From NCBI GenBank assembly GCA_024741835.1, contig JAENRP010000447.1:6726-29951 (forward strand): a stretch of 23,226 nucleotides of DNA, read 5' to 3'. Shown here piece by piece: positions 10,043 through 20,004 of this stretch. The notes beneath the pieces were generated by a model. That model worked only from the letters and a program-made list of their open reading frames with translations, did no database searches and was not told where the DNA came from. Every line of letters starts with the position of its first letter. Position 1 is the first letter of the stretch. The DNA comes from Diplocarpon mali (lineage: Eukaryota; Ascomycota; Leotiomycetes; Helotiales; Drepanopezizaceae). Position numbers and translations under genes: made by a program.

Positions 10043-10046
<4 letters not shown>
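9645..10046 (-). promoter_or_regulatory. 5' leader/promoter of the CAX gene, CT-rich on the coding strand
   Basis: On the minus strand the 225 nt before the ATG at 9644 are strongly pyrimidine-rich (runs of CTCC, CCTCCTCC), as is common just upstream of fungal start codons. The reading frame stays open to 9869 but has no ATG, only a TTG, so I read this as untranslated leader. Confidence 0.5.

Positions 10047-10092
<46 letters not shown>
10047..10092. repeat. (GA)23 microsatellite
   Basis: Twenty-three perfect GA dinucleotides are preceded by an AT run (10020-10046). It lies about 400 bp upstream of the antiporter ATG and is a CT tract on that gene's coding strand. Confidence 0.97.
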
Positions 10093-10095
<3 letters not shown>

Positions 10096-10752
10096 CCACT
10101 CAAGCTTCCAAGGGCCCCGTTGATCCATCACCGCCGTTTGCTTGGGTCGTCTTGGGTTTCTGGTTTGTCGGCGCCGAGAGATCCACCGGGCTGGCCAGAC
10201 GGGAAAGTCAATGCTTGGGCCTCCGGTTCGGTCGCGATGGGTGATTATACCATGTTTTGAATTGCGTCGAATGATCCCGATGGCGACGCTCATAGTCCGG
10301 CTTGGATGCCATCCAGATCCAGTCTCGGTCCAGTCCAGATTCCGGAAGAAGAGGCGGGGCCGCGAAAGCAAAGAAGGGAGAGAAGAGAGACGGAACCAGG
10401 GACTCACACATAACTGGAAATCACTAAAAAGGCCGATTAATCTCTAGAGGAGTATGCCGATGAGAGTAGATGCTCTCGAAACAATGCTTTCTCGGACTTC
10501 AGCTCGTGATAATAAATACCAGCTGTGCGCGTAGATCGATGATAGTGTTGTTGTGGTGCGCAGCAGGTGAAATGCCCCAAGCTTGCCTGTAGCGTGTCTG
10601 CCGTTCAAAAGTTGGAAGGAGGGTCCGACGACAGTACTTGATGTTCTTATTATCACCACCTCTCAACATGTTGCCAATCATCACACATGCTCTACTCATA
10701 GACTTCTGAATGCATCATCTCGATATGGCCTGCAAGACGTTGTATCCACTTT

Positions 10753-10788
<36 letters not shown>

Positions 10789-11095
10789 CCTCCCCACCGC
10801 AAGTCCTTGATTTCTTTCAGTCGCGCATAGCTCAGACAAACGGCGGTATTAAGTCGAAGCGACCCCTCCTGAAATCACGCAAGGAAAAGTTCCCAAGAAT
10901 TATACAGTTCCAGTAATAAAAGACATTGCAAGTGCGCCTTGGTAATCAGTACCGTACAGATCTCGGCTTCCCGTCAATATATATATATATAAATATGAGA
11001 AAAAACGGGCAGGAAAACATCGTGCTTGTCGACTTCCATCTTCGTTGCGTCCGCAGTCAAAAGCAGAACTAGAACAATGCCTCTGATCTTAACAA
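10093..11095. other. intergenic stretch without a supported gene
   Basis: Apart from the (TC)17 tract and a short AT run near 10977-10991, I see only short open frames on both strands with no recognisable product. It should hold the 3' UTR of the M28-like gene at its right end and distal promoter of the CAX gene at its left. Confidence 0.5.
10755..10788. repeat. (TC)17 microsatellite
   Basis: Seventeen perfect TC dinucleotides are followed by a C-rich CCCCCTCCCC tail. The tract is complementary in polarity to the (GA)23 tract 0.7 kb upstream. Confidence 0.97.
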
Positions 11096-12633
11096 TCATG
11101 AGATACCCGCCCCTTCAACCATGAATCCCAGGGTGACCTGTAAAGACGTTAGTAGTTGGATTTATGTGGATATCAAGAGAAGAGTACATTGATATGCACC
11201 TGGACATTGGCCCAGTTGATTATTTCCGGAACCTTTTGCATCACTAGTTAGCAACTTCCAAAAATCATGATAATTGGCTACTTACATCTTCTGGACTATT
11301 TCTTAGCTTGGTCCATGGATTACTCGACCCGCTCACAAATGCAGCAGCTGTCACAACATATCAGTTTCTCTTATGATCAGTAGGCCTACAAGCGCAAAAG
11401 TCGACTCACGGAATCCGTTCGATGTAGCACTAATATGGTCCGAGCATCCATACATGTTGTAACAAGTAGCGTACTGCGCTTGAATATCAGTGTACTCATA
11501 TACGACTCGTGATAAGAACCCGTTCAAATGGGAGTCTGTGTCGCTCAGATAAATAAAAGGACCTTTCGCGGGCGCGTAGCCAGTCATAGCTACGTTCAGA
11601 AAACCGAGTACAACCTGTTTTTCTGCTTTGTATTTCTTGACTGATTTCGTGATTAGTGTTGATGTCAATAAATCACCCTCCACGTTTATGGAGAGCTCGA
11701 ATAGAATAAAAGGGGAAATTAGACAGATGTACTTACAGATATCTGCAGAGCCTCGGAGACCACCTTCTTTGCCGGAGTAGAAGTGGAATTCAAGGGTGTT
11801 GAAGGGTTCAAGTCTTGAATTAGCTATGACACGGAGAGCTTCGAGGATCGTGACAACGCCGCTGGCGTTAGAGTCAGCACCCGGAGCGGCACCATCCTTA
11901 GTGCGGCCGACAGAGTCGTAATTGGCACCAGCAATGACTATTTCCTTCGAATTAGCAATGAGTCTCTTGTGATGTAGAGCCTAACAAACCCAATTTTTTT
12001 GTTAAGCCTTGTATTCTCACCGTTATCGTAGATTGTTTCCATGAGTGCACGTGTTTGCTTATCTGGATCAAAGGGTTGGTTGCTGCAATAGCCGATAATT
12101 CACCCATCAGATAAGCGGTGGCAATACTTCCGGAACTGCCATCGTAGTAACGGTTTTGGAGACTGCAACATTAACACCTGTGAATTCATTTGAAGGTCGG
12201 CAGAGTTTGTACTCACTCCGTCAAGTCCTTCAAATAACCTTTCGGAAACTGCATTTGGACATTGTTTATCAAGTTGTTGGTAACATAAACAAAATTCATG
12301 CTGCGTGGGTACTTATGCTTTCGCACCGGCTCTTGGAATCCCCTGAGGCTGGCAAGAACGGCTCTATCCTAGAGAAGAAATATCAGTTCAGGAGAATGGT
12401 ATCCGCTAGGATATATGCACCTCAATATCTGTGATATCAATGAAGCCGTAGGTCGCCAGATCCATTCTTGTATACTTGTCCTCCTCCTCTATCCACATCC
12501 CTTCATGATATGGCCCTGTTTTGACAAGGCGTAGATTCTTCGTGTTCTTATCTCCTACAGGCATAGGGGGGCGAGCAGAGACTAAAACTGCACATAATGC
12601 CCCGAGGGCTCCAAGGTGTTGAATGAAATGCAT
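11096..12633 (-). CDS. secreted M28 (leucine aminopeptidase-like) protein, probable pseudopeptidase
   Basis: Eight exons: 12633-12421, 12368-12217, 12162-11990, 11937-11737, 11640-11410, 11347-11286, 11232-11200 and 11137-11096. The product is 368 residues, close to the roughly 370-400 of secreted fungal M28 leucine aminopeptidases. Residues 1-20 are a signal peptide and about 21-115 resemble the propeptide region. NRYYDG, HSWKQSTI, APGADSNASG, EGGLRGSADIF, MTGYAP and GCSDHISA are recognisable family blocks. Catalytic positions are altered: N185 replaces the His of GAHQDS, K236 the Glu base in EEGG, A264 the Asp of QDMTGY, and K329-L338 has no His where NPxIHT normally lies. D201 and E237 remain. 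All introns are GT-AG, 52-96 nt, with branch sites. An alternative in-frame choice for intron 3 is 12020-11945. Peptidase activity is therefore doubtful; a binding or decoy role is only a guess. Confidence 0.85.
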
Positions 12634-13900
12634 AACTAAAAAATGAAGTAAAACTCAAACGATTTGCGTTGCTGCTACTCAGGAGAAGATAGCTCTGTTC
12701 TTATACCTAACTAACCTTAATATAATCAGAGAATTTGTGTGTTTGATTTTGGATGAATATCTACACATATAGCAGAAGCCTCGTCATGATGTCAACATCC
12801 TTCTCATCCTTCTGTATATTAACAGTCAGGCGGCGTGTCAATCATTAACACTACCAACTTTCCTAGCGCGTACCCCCGGATCATTCGCTTGAAAGCTACC
12901 GGGGTACTGCAAGGGACATTTTAGAGAGACAGCATCCAATTTGGGAAGGTGATTTTAGGAATATTTCTATTTTTTAATAGAAGTCTCTACTGGTTTGGGG
13001 GATGGAACAAGACAGGATAAGAAACCTCCAGGTCAAATGCCAACGCATGCAAACTTATTCAAGGGCAAGCCGACTCGTTGAAATCCCCAAAATGATTCCA
13101 AGACAGATCGTCTCCTAACATGCGATTCGAGAAACAGCTGTCGTAGGGCCTGCCATATTTCATGCAAGTTAAAAACTCTGGGCCATGATCTGGATCACGC
13201 TGCACATGCTAGCGACACTGACCTGACTAGCGATCTTGGCCATTGTAAGACCTCAACCATAGCATTGATATAAGCATAGATATGCTGAGATGCTGAGTTA
13301 TTGATATTGCGTGGTCCCTAGGAAGTAGTTCAGATTAGCATAGCCGTGTATTTTATATAGGATTGTTGTTCTTGATCCTGAAAATAGTCACATGTTATAT
13401 ATTGATTTGCTTATTTGATCCTTTTCTACCAAGATATTATCTTGGCAGTTAAAAACAATGCATGGAAGGTCAACTTAAAATGACGTTAGCATTCACTTTA
13501 TATTGCTGATTGGAAAATGGTATAAAATATCCACTTGAAATCGCCGGTGCTACAGTTTTAGCTTCCGTTGCTTTCAATATAAATGCAACATCTGGCCTTT
13601 AATGATAATAGAGATATAACAGTCATGGATTTTCACAAGCGACTGGAAAAGAGGGTAAATCACAGAGTCAGCATAGGAGCGCCGAGCATACTGTCAAGAC
13701 CCTGTACGCAGGGAGACGACGACTGAAAATCCGTACACGGTGTCTTTTACGAATCTGCAGAATCTTCAAGAGTCTATAGAGCCGAGATTAAGTCCTTTTA
13801 ACTATAAACAATCAAACCCCGAGTCGAACAAAGCCAGAACTTTCGGAAACGTTAGAATGAAAAATTCCCTCCTTTACAAATACCCTTTACTTTCGACCAT
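12634..13900. other. AT-rich upstream region, no supported gene
   Basis: The part next to 12633 should be promoter of the M28-like gene; a TTATACC sequence lies about 70 nt upstream of its ATG. Beyond that I find only short open frames, with no TATA/CCAAT arrangement I would defend, and no RNA gene or recognisable transposon. Confidence 0.5.
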
Positions 13901-14450
13901 TACTTGTGTACTACGGGATTGTTCAAATGTATACTTATAGCTGGAGAAAAGGCTTAACGAAGGGTACGAAGGAGAAAAAGGCAGGTGATAGTATATAAGG
14001 CGGAGGAGGAGGAGAAGGGAAAGGATAAATTTAGACAATTTCATGTCAAGTCGATAAGAAGGGTTACGATTAAGAGCCGGCGACAACTAGTAAGAAGCTT
14101 GATATAATTAAATAAAAAGCTGCTATTAGCGCAAAAGGCTTATCTTATAATGAACCTAAGGCAACTCAATTTGTCAAGGCACCATCCGAGAACGTACTCG
14201 CCTAAGACCTATAGAGAACAACTATCAAGTAAGGTATAGGTTAGAATCTTATATACGGAATCGGAAATCATAGATAAAATAGGCTATATAGTGAATATAC
14301 AAGGAGCTTTTGAGATAGCTTCTTATTATATATAAATCCGATTATGGCGTTTATCGCTCGTTCTATATAGTTAGAGCTAATATAGTATATTAAAAGGAAA
14401 AAAGACCCTGAACGCCAGCGTACCTCTATTTATGCCTAGGAATCTAGATT
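13901..14450. other. AT- and TpA-rich, probably RIP-degraded DNA
   Basis: The sequence is dominated by TATA, TTATA and ATATAG strings and has stop codons in every frame over most of its length, which is what repeat-induced point mutation leaves behind in ascomycetes. No terminal repeats or transposase motifs survive that I can identify. The source element is unknown. Confidence 0.5.
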
Positions 14451-14709
14451 CCCGATTGCATCTCCAATCGAAATCGTAGAATATAGTGGCACCTACAGCC
14501 TCTGGATAAGATTTTATTTCCCGTTGATAGAATGATGCGTGATATTTCGAAATCCTGCTTCCCGCGAACGACTTTTAGGCATTGATCTTCCGAATATTTG
14601 TCTCGTCCCTTGGCACTTAGAACAGTAGTACACTTTGTTCTTCCTATCCGATGTCATTTAGGATTTCTCTCAGCGGTACCTCTATTTCGGGACGAGATCT
14701 AACCCTGGA

Positions 14710-14732
14710 GTGATTGGTTAAGTACCAATCAC
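14710..14732. repeat. perfect 9-bp inverted repeat carrying CCAAT on each arm
   Basis: GTGATTGGT (14710-14718) and ACCAATCAC (14724-14732) are exact reverse complements around TAAGT. Each arm holds a CCAAT/ATTGG box. It overlaps the end of a minus-strand coding-like fragment. Confidence 0.8.
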
Positions 14733-14882
14733 CACGTAAGATCTCCTCATAAGCGCCAACTCTGCGTTTTTGAAAAAACGAAGGATTTCGAACTCAGTGC
14801 TATCATTCTCACTCGCTGCTTCAGGATACATGTTGAATCCACCGCGAGTACCAGGGAATGACGACTCTCGGTTATCCCGAAC
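14718..14882 (-). pseudogene. coding-like exon fragment, unidentified
   Basis: Read on the minus strand, this 55-codon open stretch begins just after an acceptor-like CATAG and ends at TAA. It includes FEILRFFKNAELALMRRSYV, which looks protein-like with a helical amphipathic pattern. An in-frame ATG lies at 14831. I found no partner exon and do not recognise the family. It could be the last exon of a decayed gene or pure chance. Confidence 0.25.
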
Positions 14883-14989
14883 CTATGCCGTCCATATCGA
14901 AAGCCACGCGTAAGGCCCACTTGCCCTGCTCGCTCATTTACCGAGCCTAGCCGCTCGACAAAGGCATCTCCTCAAAGTGAAGATTCATA

Positions 14990-16688
14990 GGACAATACAA
15001 AAGAAAATTAATGGCTGCTTACATTAGCAAACTTGCTACTGGTTAGTTCTTTTCAACCTGCGCCATTCTGATTCTTGGCTTCGTCATGAAACAATCTCGA
15101 ATGGTATTTGTCGGACTAGCGTTGTGGTTTGAGTGGAGAATCGATGTATTTTCTCTTAATCTACTCTACGTGAATAACTAATCAAACACTATCGCTGTAA
15201 TCGAGTAGTGATAGCTGTGTCCTGAGCCGCCATGGCTGCTTAGGTAGGGAAGTAACACCCTTACTTTAAGGTTAAGATGGCAAGGCCAACGAACTGCTGT
15301 ATATATTAAGCGCTTCGGCAATGGAGGCTTATCGCGATAGGGGATTTTATAAGAATGGGCCTCAGGATTCCATCTTATGTATAGTTGCAGTGGTTTATAT
15401 ATATAACCAACTTACCCCACATGAATTGAGAAGAATACATACTATAATAAATGCTAGTACGTAGCAGCCAATGTAAGTCGGTCCCGGAAGGTCGCGTGGG
15501 AGCGGCATTGACACCTTGAAATCATCAGCTCTCCTAAATCATCTCTTGGTCGAGCTAACTCAAGGCTACTGTTCAAAAAAGATGGTTAGGGCATTATTAT
15601 CATGAGAATGTAAGTCACGATAATGAGAGCTAGCTTTGGTCAGTAATATCTGCTTGCAATTCTGCCGTAGGAGATCCGATTGCTCCGTGACGTGATTGGA
15701 TTCGCCCACTAGAACAGCTTAGATATCTTTTGGTAACAGCATGTCGCGGCTCGACAGTCCCACGCCTTGGCCTCTGCTGATAATCGCAAGTTATTTCTTA
15801 ATTTCTTAATTTCTTCCGTGGAGCCAACAGTTAGGCCCGATATTCGGGAAACACGAAGATCCTCTCCTCCGACCGCGCTGACGAATTTGGTTCTAGCTGT
15901 AGCAATCAATTTCGAACTAGTTGGAGTTGGTGTAGAATGGGAGCCAGAAAATTAAAGAATATTGATTGATTGCAACAATTTGAGATGCAACTACTCATTT
16001 CCCTGAAGGTTCTCCGGTTTGGTGTTGCCGGCGGTGGAAGTCTGGACGACTGAACAAAACACGAAAACGAAGCTTTCTAGATCTAAGAAGTGTCGATCCG
16101 CTGTGCTTTAGTATCGTTGTATAGGAACATGAGTACCCAGGATTGAGCCTGAGCCGGTTACGTCGACTTTCTTGATGATGTAGTCTATCGAGTCAAATCA
16201 TGTGATAAAGGTGTATCCAACTCTAAGCGTACACTACGTGATCTGGATATTCAACGAAGACTCGAGAGCGTTTCTCTCAAGCGCACCGGCAAACTTACAT
16301 TTTCCATGTCAGCAAAAGCAATAATAGCCGATGAATTATCCCGTCCATGCGGTATGGGCTCTCTTCGAAGGCTAGTCGAGCAGCTATCATGTCTTTCGGA
16401 CTTAGTCGTCATTATATTCTGGATCTCTAAACTCGTCTTTATTTCATTACGCTTTCAAAACGGGCTTGATTTATCAACTTGTCCCTCCAAGCTTGCGTTC
16501 TTTGCGAAAACGCTCGTTTTGCACTTCGATTTCAGAGCCGATACCTATCTCCTGGTAAGAGGCCGTACATGCGACGCAAGGCATCTATATTTCACATCGT
16601 AAATCCAACAGAAGTTCGGACGAAGGGTATGGAATAGCACGAAGCGATGGCTAGTGCAGAGACCAAAAAATGCCGGTTACACTTACAG
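14990..16688. other. 1.7 kb without a supported gene
   Basis: Several short open frames occur (15709-15909 minus, 16306-16602 plus), but none has a recognisable domain or splice partners. A 9-bp ATTTCTTAA repeat appears near 15792-15815. Base composition is mixed and stop codons are frequent, which fits decayed intergenic DNA. Confidence 0.45.
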
Positions 16689-17332
16689 TTAGTTGTACCC
16701 CCAGCTGCCCCCGTAACGTACAGCTCTGAGTCTCAAGTTGAACGTGGTATTGGAAATATCTCTATTGTCAACACCCAATCTTCCGAAGTCGGCTACATTT
16801 GGCTGTCCCTCATCAGCTCCGCTGTTTTGACGTCTCGTCATGCTGGGTACCATTGCCAGATAATTTGCGAAACCGTCTCCTGTACGCAGCAATCCGGTTT
16901 GAAATGGGTCAAGATATATTTTGGCGCCTCGCATTGAGTCAAGAGAGTCTAAAGGATCGCAAAGTTATGAGTGATCTACTGTTGGCATCGAACACGTACT
17001 CAGTACACACCTTTTGTAAATAGCTACCCGTGGCTCTGCGACCCATAGGTCAGCACTCCTCTATGCTAGTTGCATAGCTCACTAGACTGACCAGCTGACT
17101 TCGAAAATCGCAGCGCTAGGAAAACACTACTCATCACTATTACTGTCATACCTAAGGTCGTGTGTATGTGCATCATGGCAGTGATGGCTCGCCTAAGGCG
17201 CGGAGCTGCATCGCCGCAGGACGTTGAGAGCACGCCGCGAAGAAACAAAAAGGACACGGCAACGCTCAAGGCACCGTTGAAGACAAACCAAAGAAGGGCC
17301 CATTTCAGTTCACATCTTCGCAGAGTCTTTCG
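16689..17332 (-). pseudogene. possible remnant of a membrane-protein gene
   Basis: Two coding-like stretches lie on the minus strand. 17332-17066 opens after an acceptor-like TAG and encodes a strongly hydrophobic helix (WALLWFVFNGALSVAVSFLF), then a polar turn and MMHIHTTLG, with a second hydrophobic run after it. 16934-16689 encodes a polar segment starting MRGAKIYLDPF. A donor-like GTATGA follows TTLG. The His-containing helix order is vaguely like cytochrome b561-type proteins, but the match is too weak to name. Stops lie between the parts, so it is either spliced in a way I could not resolve or broken. Confidence 0.3.
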
Positions 17333-17340
17333 CTATTCTT

Positions 17341-18188
17341 GAAAATTTCATGCAGTCATCTGACCAAAGATCACACGAGGTGGTAGCGTCTAAGTTGTGA
17401 CTAGGAGCTATGTCTGGGGCTAGAAAAAAATATACGGTTCCTAGGAAATCAGACCATAGAGTAGAGGATAGTATGGTCGTGGCGATAAATGCGTCATGAG
17501 GGAAGTATAGAGAGATTTTTCAGAGAGTTGCTGTCAATTTAGACTGAGAAACAAGGTACAAAAGACGTGTAGGCTGGACATCATCTTGTGCCACATAGAA
17601 TTTCATTAAAATTAGTTAAGTATTAAGTCTTATTCAGCTAAAATCAACTGATTCGATAACTACTCCACTCAAGCAGATCAAAGATTTGTGCGTCATTGAG
17701 TGTTACTCGAGTAGTAGCCTCCTGATATAGTGATAGCTTTTGGTTGAGCGGGTTCATAAACCGTGCATGAATTGCTATGCAATTTGACATGTGCCCATAA
17801 GTGTAAATCGGTGATACTTCATGATCTTCATGATTGTCGTCGCTCTAGTTCTGGCCCTTCGGACTGTCGGAATCTATCCGTGATTGAAAGATAGGGTTGT
17901 CTACAGGATCTACTTAATGTGTTAATATTGGAATCTCTTAACATGGACTTGGCTTCTCAGCCGGCCTAATGATTTGAGGTCACCGAAAGTGATTGTTCTG
18001 GACTTTTCACAAGATTGCCTCCGTTCTTCATGAATGGCAGGCTGTGACTGGAAGAAGACCCAGAATACTTTACAGGGTACATTGTAAAGACAGAGGGCCC
18101 AAGGAGATCCCAGAAGCGATGAGCAGGTATGGACACGCAACCTCGCTCCAAAGGTACATTCTTCGCCCGAAATCCCTGAAGATGCGAC
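17341..18188. other. intergenic, no supported gene
   Basis: No open frame here is convincing on either strand and no RNA gene is seen. Its right end should contain the 3' UTR of the SPRY-domain gene. Confidence 0.5.
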
Positions 18189-19391
18189 CTACGGCTGGTA
18201 CATCCACTCGCCGCGGTTGAAGACGATCTCAAACTCTACGTTTTCGAATGTTCCCACCATGGCGTACAGATCATTGAAACCCTCCAATCCGGTGGCGGGC
18301 AGATCTTCCTGGGCATCTCCTTCCTCGTGCAGGTTCCAGCTATTTTCTCTCCGACCATTTCTCGTGAAAAAGATCTCAACGTCGACTGAATTCGTCGATA
18401 AGGTCTGTGCTGGCGCATATTCGTACGAGGGAGGCGCATTCATGTCCCTCGCTCTGAAAGTCATCCCAAGCCCCAGCGTCTCCCCGGCCTTGAATGGCCG
18501 TGTGAAGTCCTTTCCGCCCCAACGATCGTTGATGTATTTGCTGCCATCGTCGCCATGTACAGCCAAGCAGCCTCGATGCCATCCTGGAAGCCTGAAGGTA
18601 GGATATGGAGCTGCACCAAAGCCCATCGCCAAACTAACTTCCGGCCTGTTCTTTGCACTGATCTTAACCTCATAGTATATCGTCTTTGCCGTTGCGGTGC
18701 GGAGAGGAGAGTGTGCCATCACGGAGTAGAGGGGAATAGTCGACGCCATGCAAGAGTCCGGGCTGTTGGCCTTCGTCCTACCTGCCCAGGCTCCCGGTCT
18801 TGGTCGCTCGAGGTCGCCTTTGTAATCGCGGGGTCGGATAACTCCAATCTCTCCCCTTTCAATAGCCTCCAGTGCGCTTTGGGGGAAGACTATAGGGCTT
18901 GTCAAGGGGTTCTGCATGCACCAGATCTCGCCCAATTCTGCCTGTTCTTCAGTTGCGTTGTTCGTAGAGCTTCGCTGGTTACCCAAGGCTGGTGGGGGAG
19001 GGAGGAGAGACGTGTCGGGAACTGCGGTTTGCCAGTCATGGCATGTTTGCGTAGGTGGTGCATCGTAGGGCTGCGAATGCCCAGGCCGAGGGCCTGGTGG
19101 AGGAGCGAAGTGCAATGGAGGCGATCCCGGAGGAGGGGCGACATAATCTCGAGCTCGAGCTTGGTATTCATCTTGATGTCTCGGTGGAGGACCTTGGGGC
19201 GCCGAGTATATTTCGGTGCTCTGACTCTGGCTCTGATTCTGGTGATACCCAGGCGGCGGGTAGGACATTATCTCGGGAGTAACGGCGGGTTTTGGTTCGA
19301 CCGGGCGAGAATTGATGTGGGCGTCGTGATCGTTGTGCTCGTACAGTCGTGATGATTGATCCTCGCCTTTGAGCTTGCTTCCGAAACACAT
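18189..19391 (-). CDS. SPRY-domain protein with Pro/Gln-rich N-terminal half
   Basis: This is an uninterrupted 400-residue reading frame from ATG at 19391 to TAG at 18189. The frame stays open upstream, but MCFGSK is a natural start and follows a pyrimidine-rich leader ending CCAG, possibly the acceptor of a 5' UTR intron (GTAAAT donor near 19446). Residues about 40-140 are rich in Pro, Gln and Ser (YPPPGYH, APPPGPRPGH). Residues about 240-395 form a SPRY beta-sandwich: IYYEVKIS, MGFGAAPYPTFRLPGW, GLGMTF, VEIFFTRNG and LYAMVGT are the typical strands. SPRY domains bind other proteins; fungal members include ubiquitin-ligase adaptors of the Ssh4/Ear1 type, but no membrane helix or PPxY motif is evident here. 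It is divergent from the amidase gene with about 610 bp between starts. Confidence 0.85.
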   Translation of the reverse strand: MCFGSKLKGEDQSSRLYEHNDHDAHINSRPVEPKPAVTPEIMSYPPPGYHQNQSQSQSTEIYSAPQGPPPRHQDEYQARARDYVAPPPGSPPLHFAPPPGPRPGHSQPYDAPPTQTCHDWQTAVPDTSLLPPPPALGNQRSSTNNATEEQAELGEIWCMQNPLTSPIVFPQSALEAIERGEIGVIRPRDYKGDLERPRPGAWAGRTKANSPDSCMASTIPLYSVMAHSPLRTATAKTIYYEVKISAKNRPEVSLAMGFGAAPYPTFRLPGWHRGCLAVHGDDGSKYINDRWGGKDFTRPFKAGETLGLGMTFRARDMNAPPSYEYAPAQTLSTNSVDVEIFFTRNGRRENSWNLHEEGDAQEDLPATGLEGFNDLYAMVGTFENVEFEIVFNRGEWMYQP

Positions 19392-20004
19392 ACTGGAAGA
19401 GAAGAGAAGGAAAACTAGACGAAGAGAGAGAACTTGACCTGATTTACCATGCGCGAGATGCTGTGCCCCCGCGTACTTGTACTGATGTCGGTGGGCTATG
19501 CATCCCCTTCCATTCACATCATAATTGCGCATACAAAGTAGCGCCGTTGGAGCCGAGCCGCAAGGAATTGATGCTTACGATTGAAGCAACCTGTACTAGG
19601 ACTAATGAGGAAACGGACGATTTGTCAAATGTACGTTTTAGTACCGTGCGGCTTCGACTTCAAGACATTTGACTAGTCAGCTCAACTCACTTCCTGATTC
19701 TGTATTGGTGTGATGAATTTTATGGCAGTCTGATACGTAGAAGCTGTTCTTTGGCTGGTGATCTTGTGCTTCAATTCCCAACATCAAATCACCTTTCATA
19801 CAGAGGCAAAGTCGTGCTCACATCAGAATGGTCACCGTCACGACCTTCGCTCAGTCCGAATTCTTGTACATGGTCTTCGTCCAGAAGACAACTGCTATTC
19901 GACATCTGCCATTCGGTACAGCCTTGCGCAATCGACCAACGCATCGTTGTCACTCTCAGGAACCAAATTAGTATCTCGCCTCGGACGATCCCCCCTGATC
20001 CACC
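19392..20004. promoter_or_regulatory. shared promoter region between SPRY and amidase genes
   Basis: The two genes diverge from this 613-bp spacer. The SPRY side is CT-rich on its coding strand next to the ATG. An ATTGG (inverted CCAAT) lies at 19704-19708. The amidase ATG at 20005 has the favourable context CACCATGG. No clear TATA box is seen. Shared control is inferred from arrangement only. Confidence 0.4.

Noticed and set aside
11945..12020. Alternative intron 3 of the M28-like gene (76 nt, in frame)
   Set aside because: It removes the TVRIQGLTKK segment, which aligns with the ARIPGKS region of M28 proteins; the 52-nt intron 11989-11938 keeps it with exact spacing.
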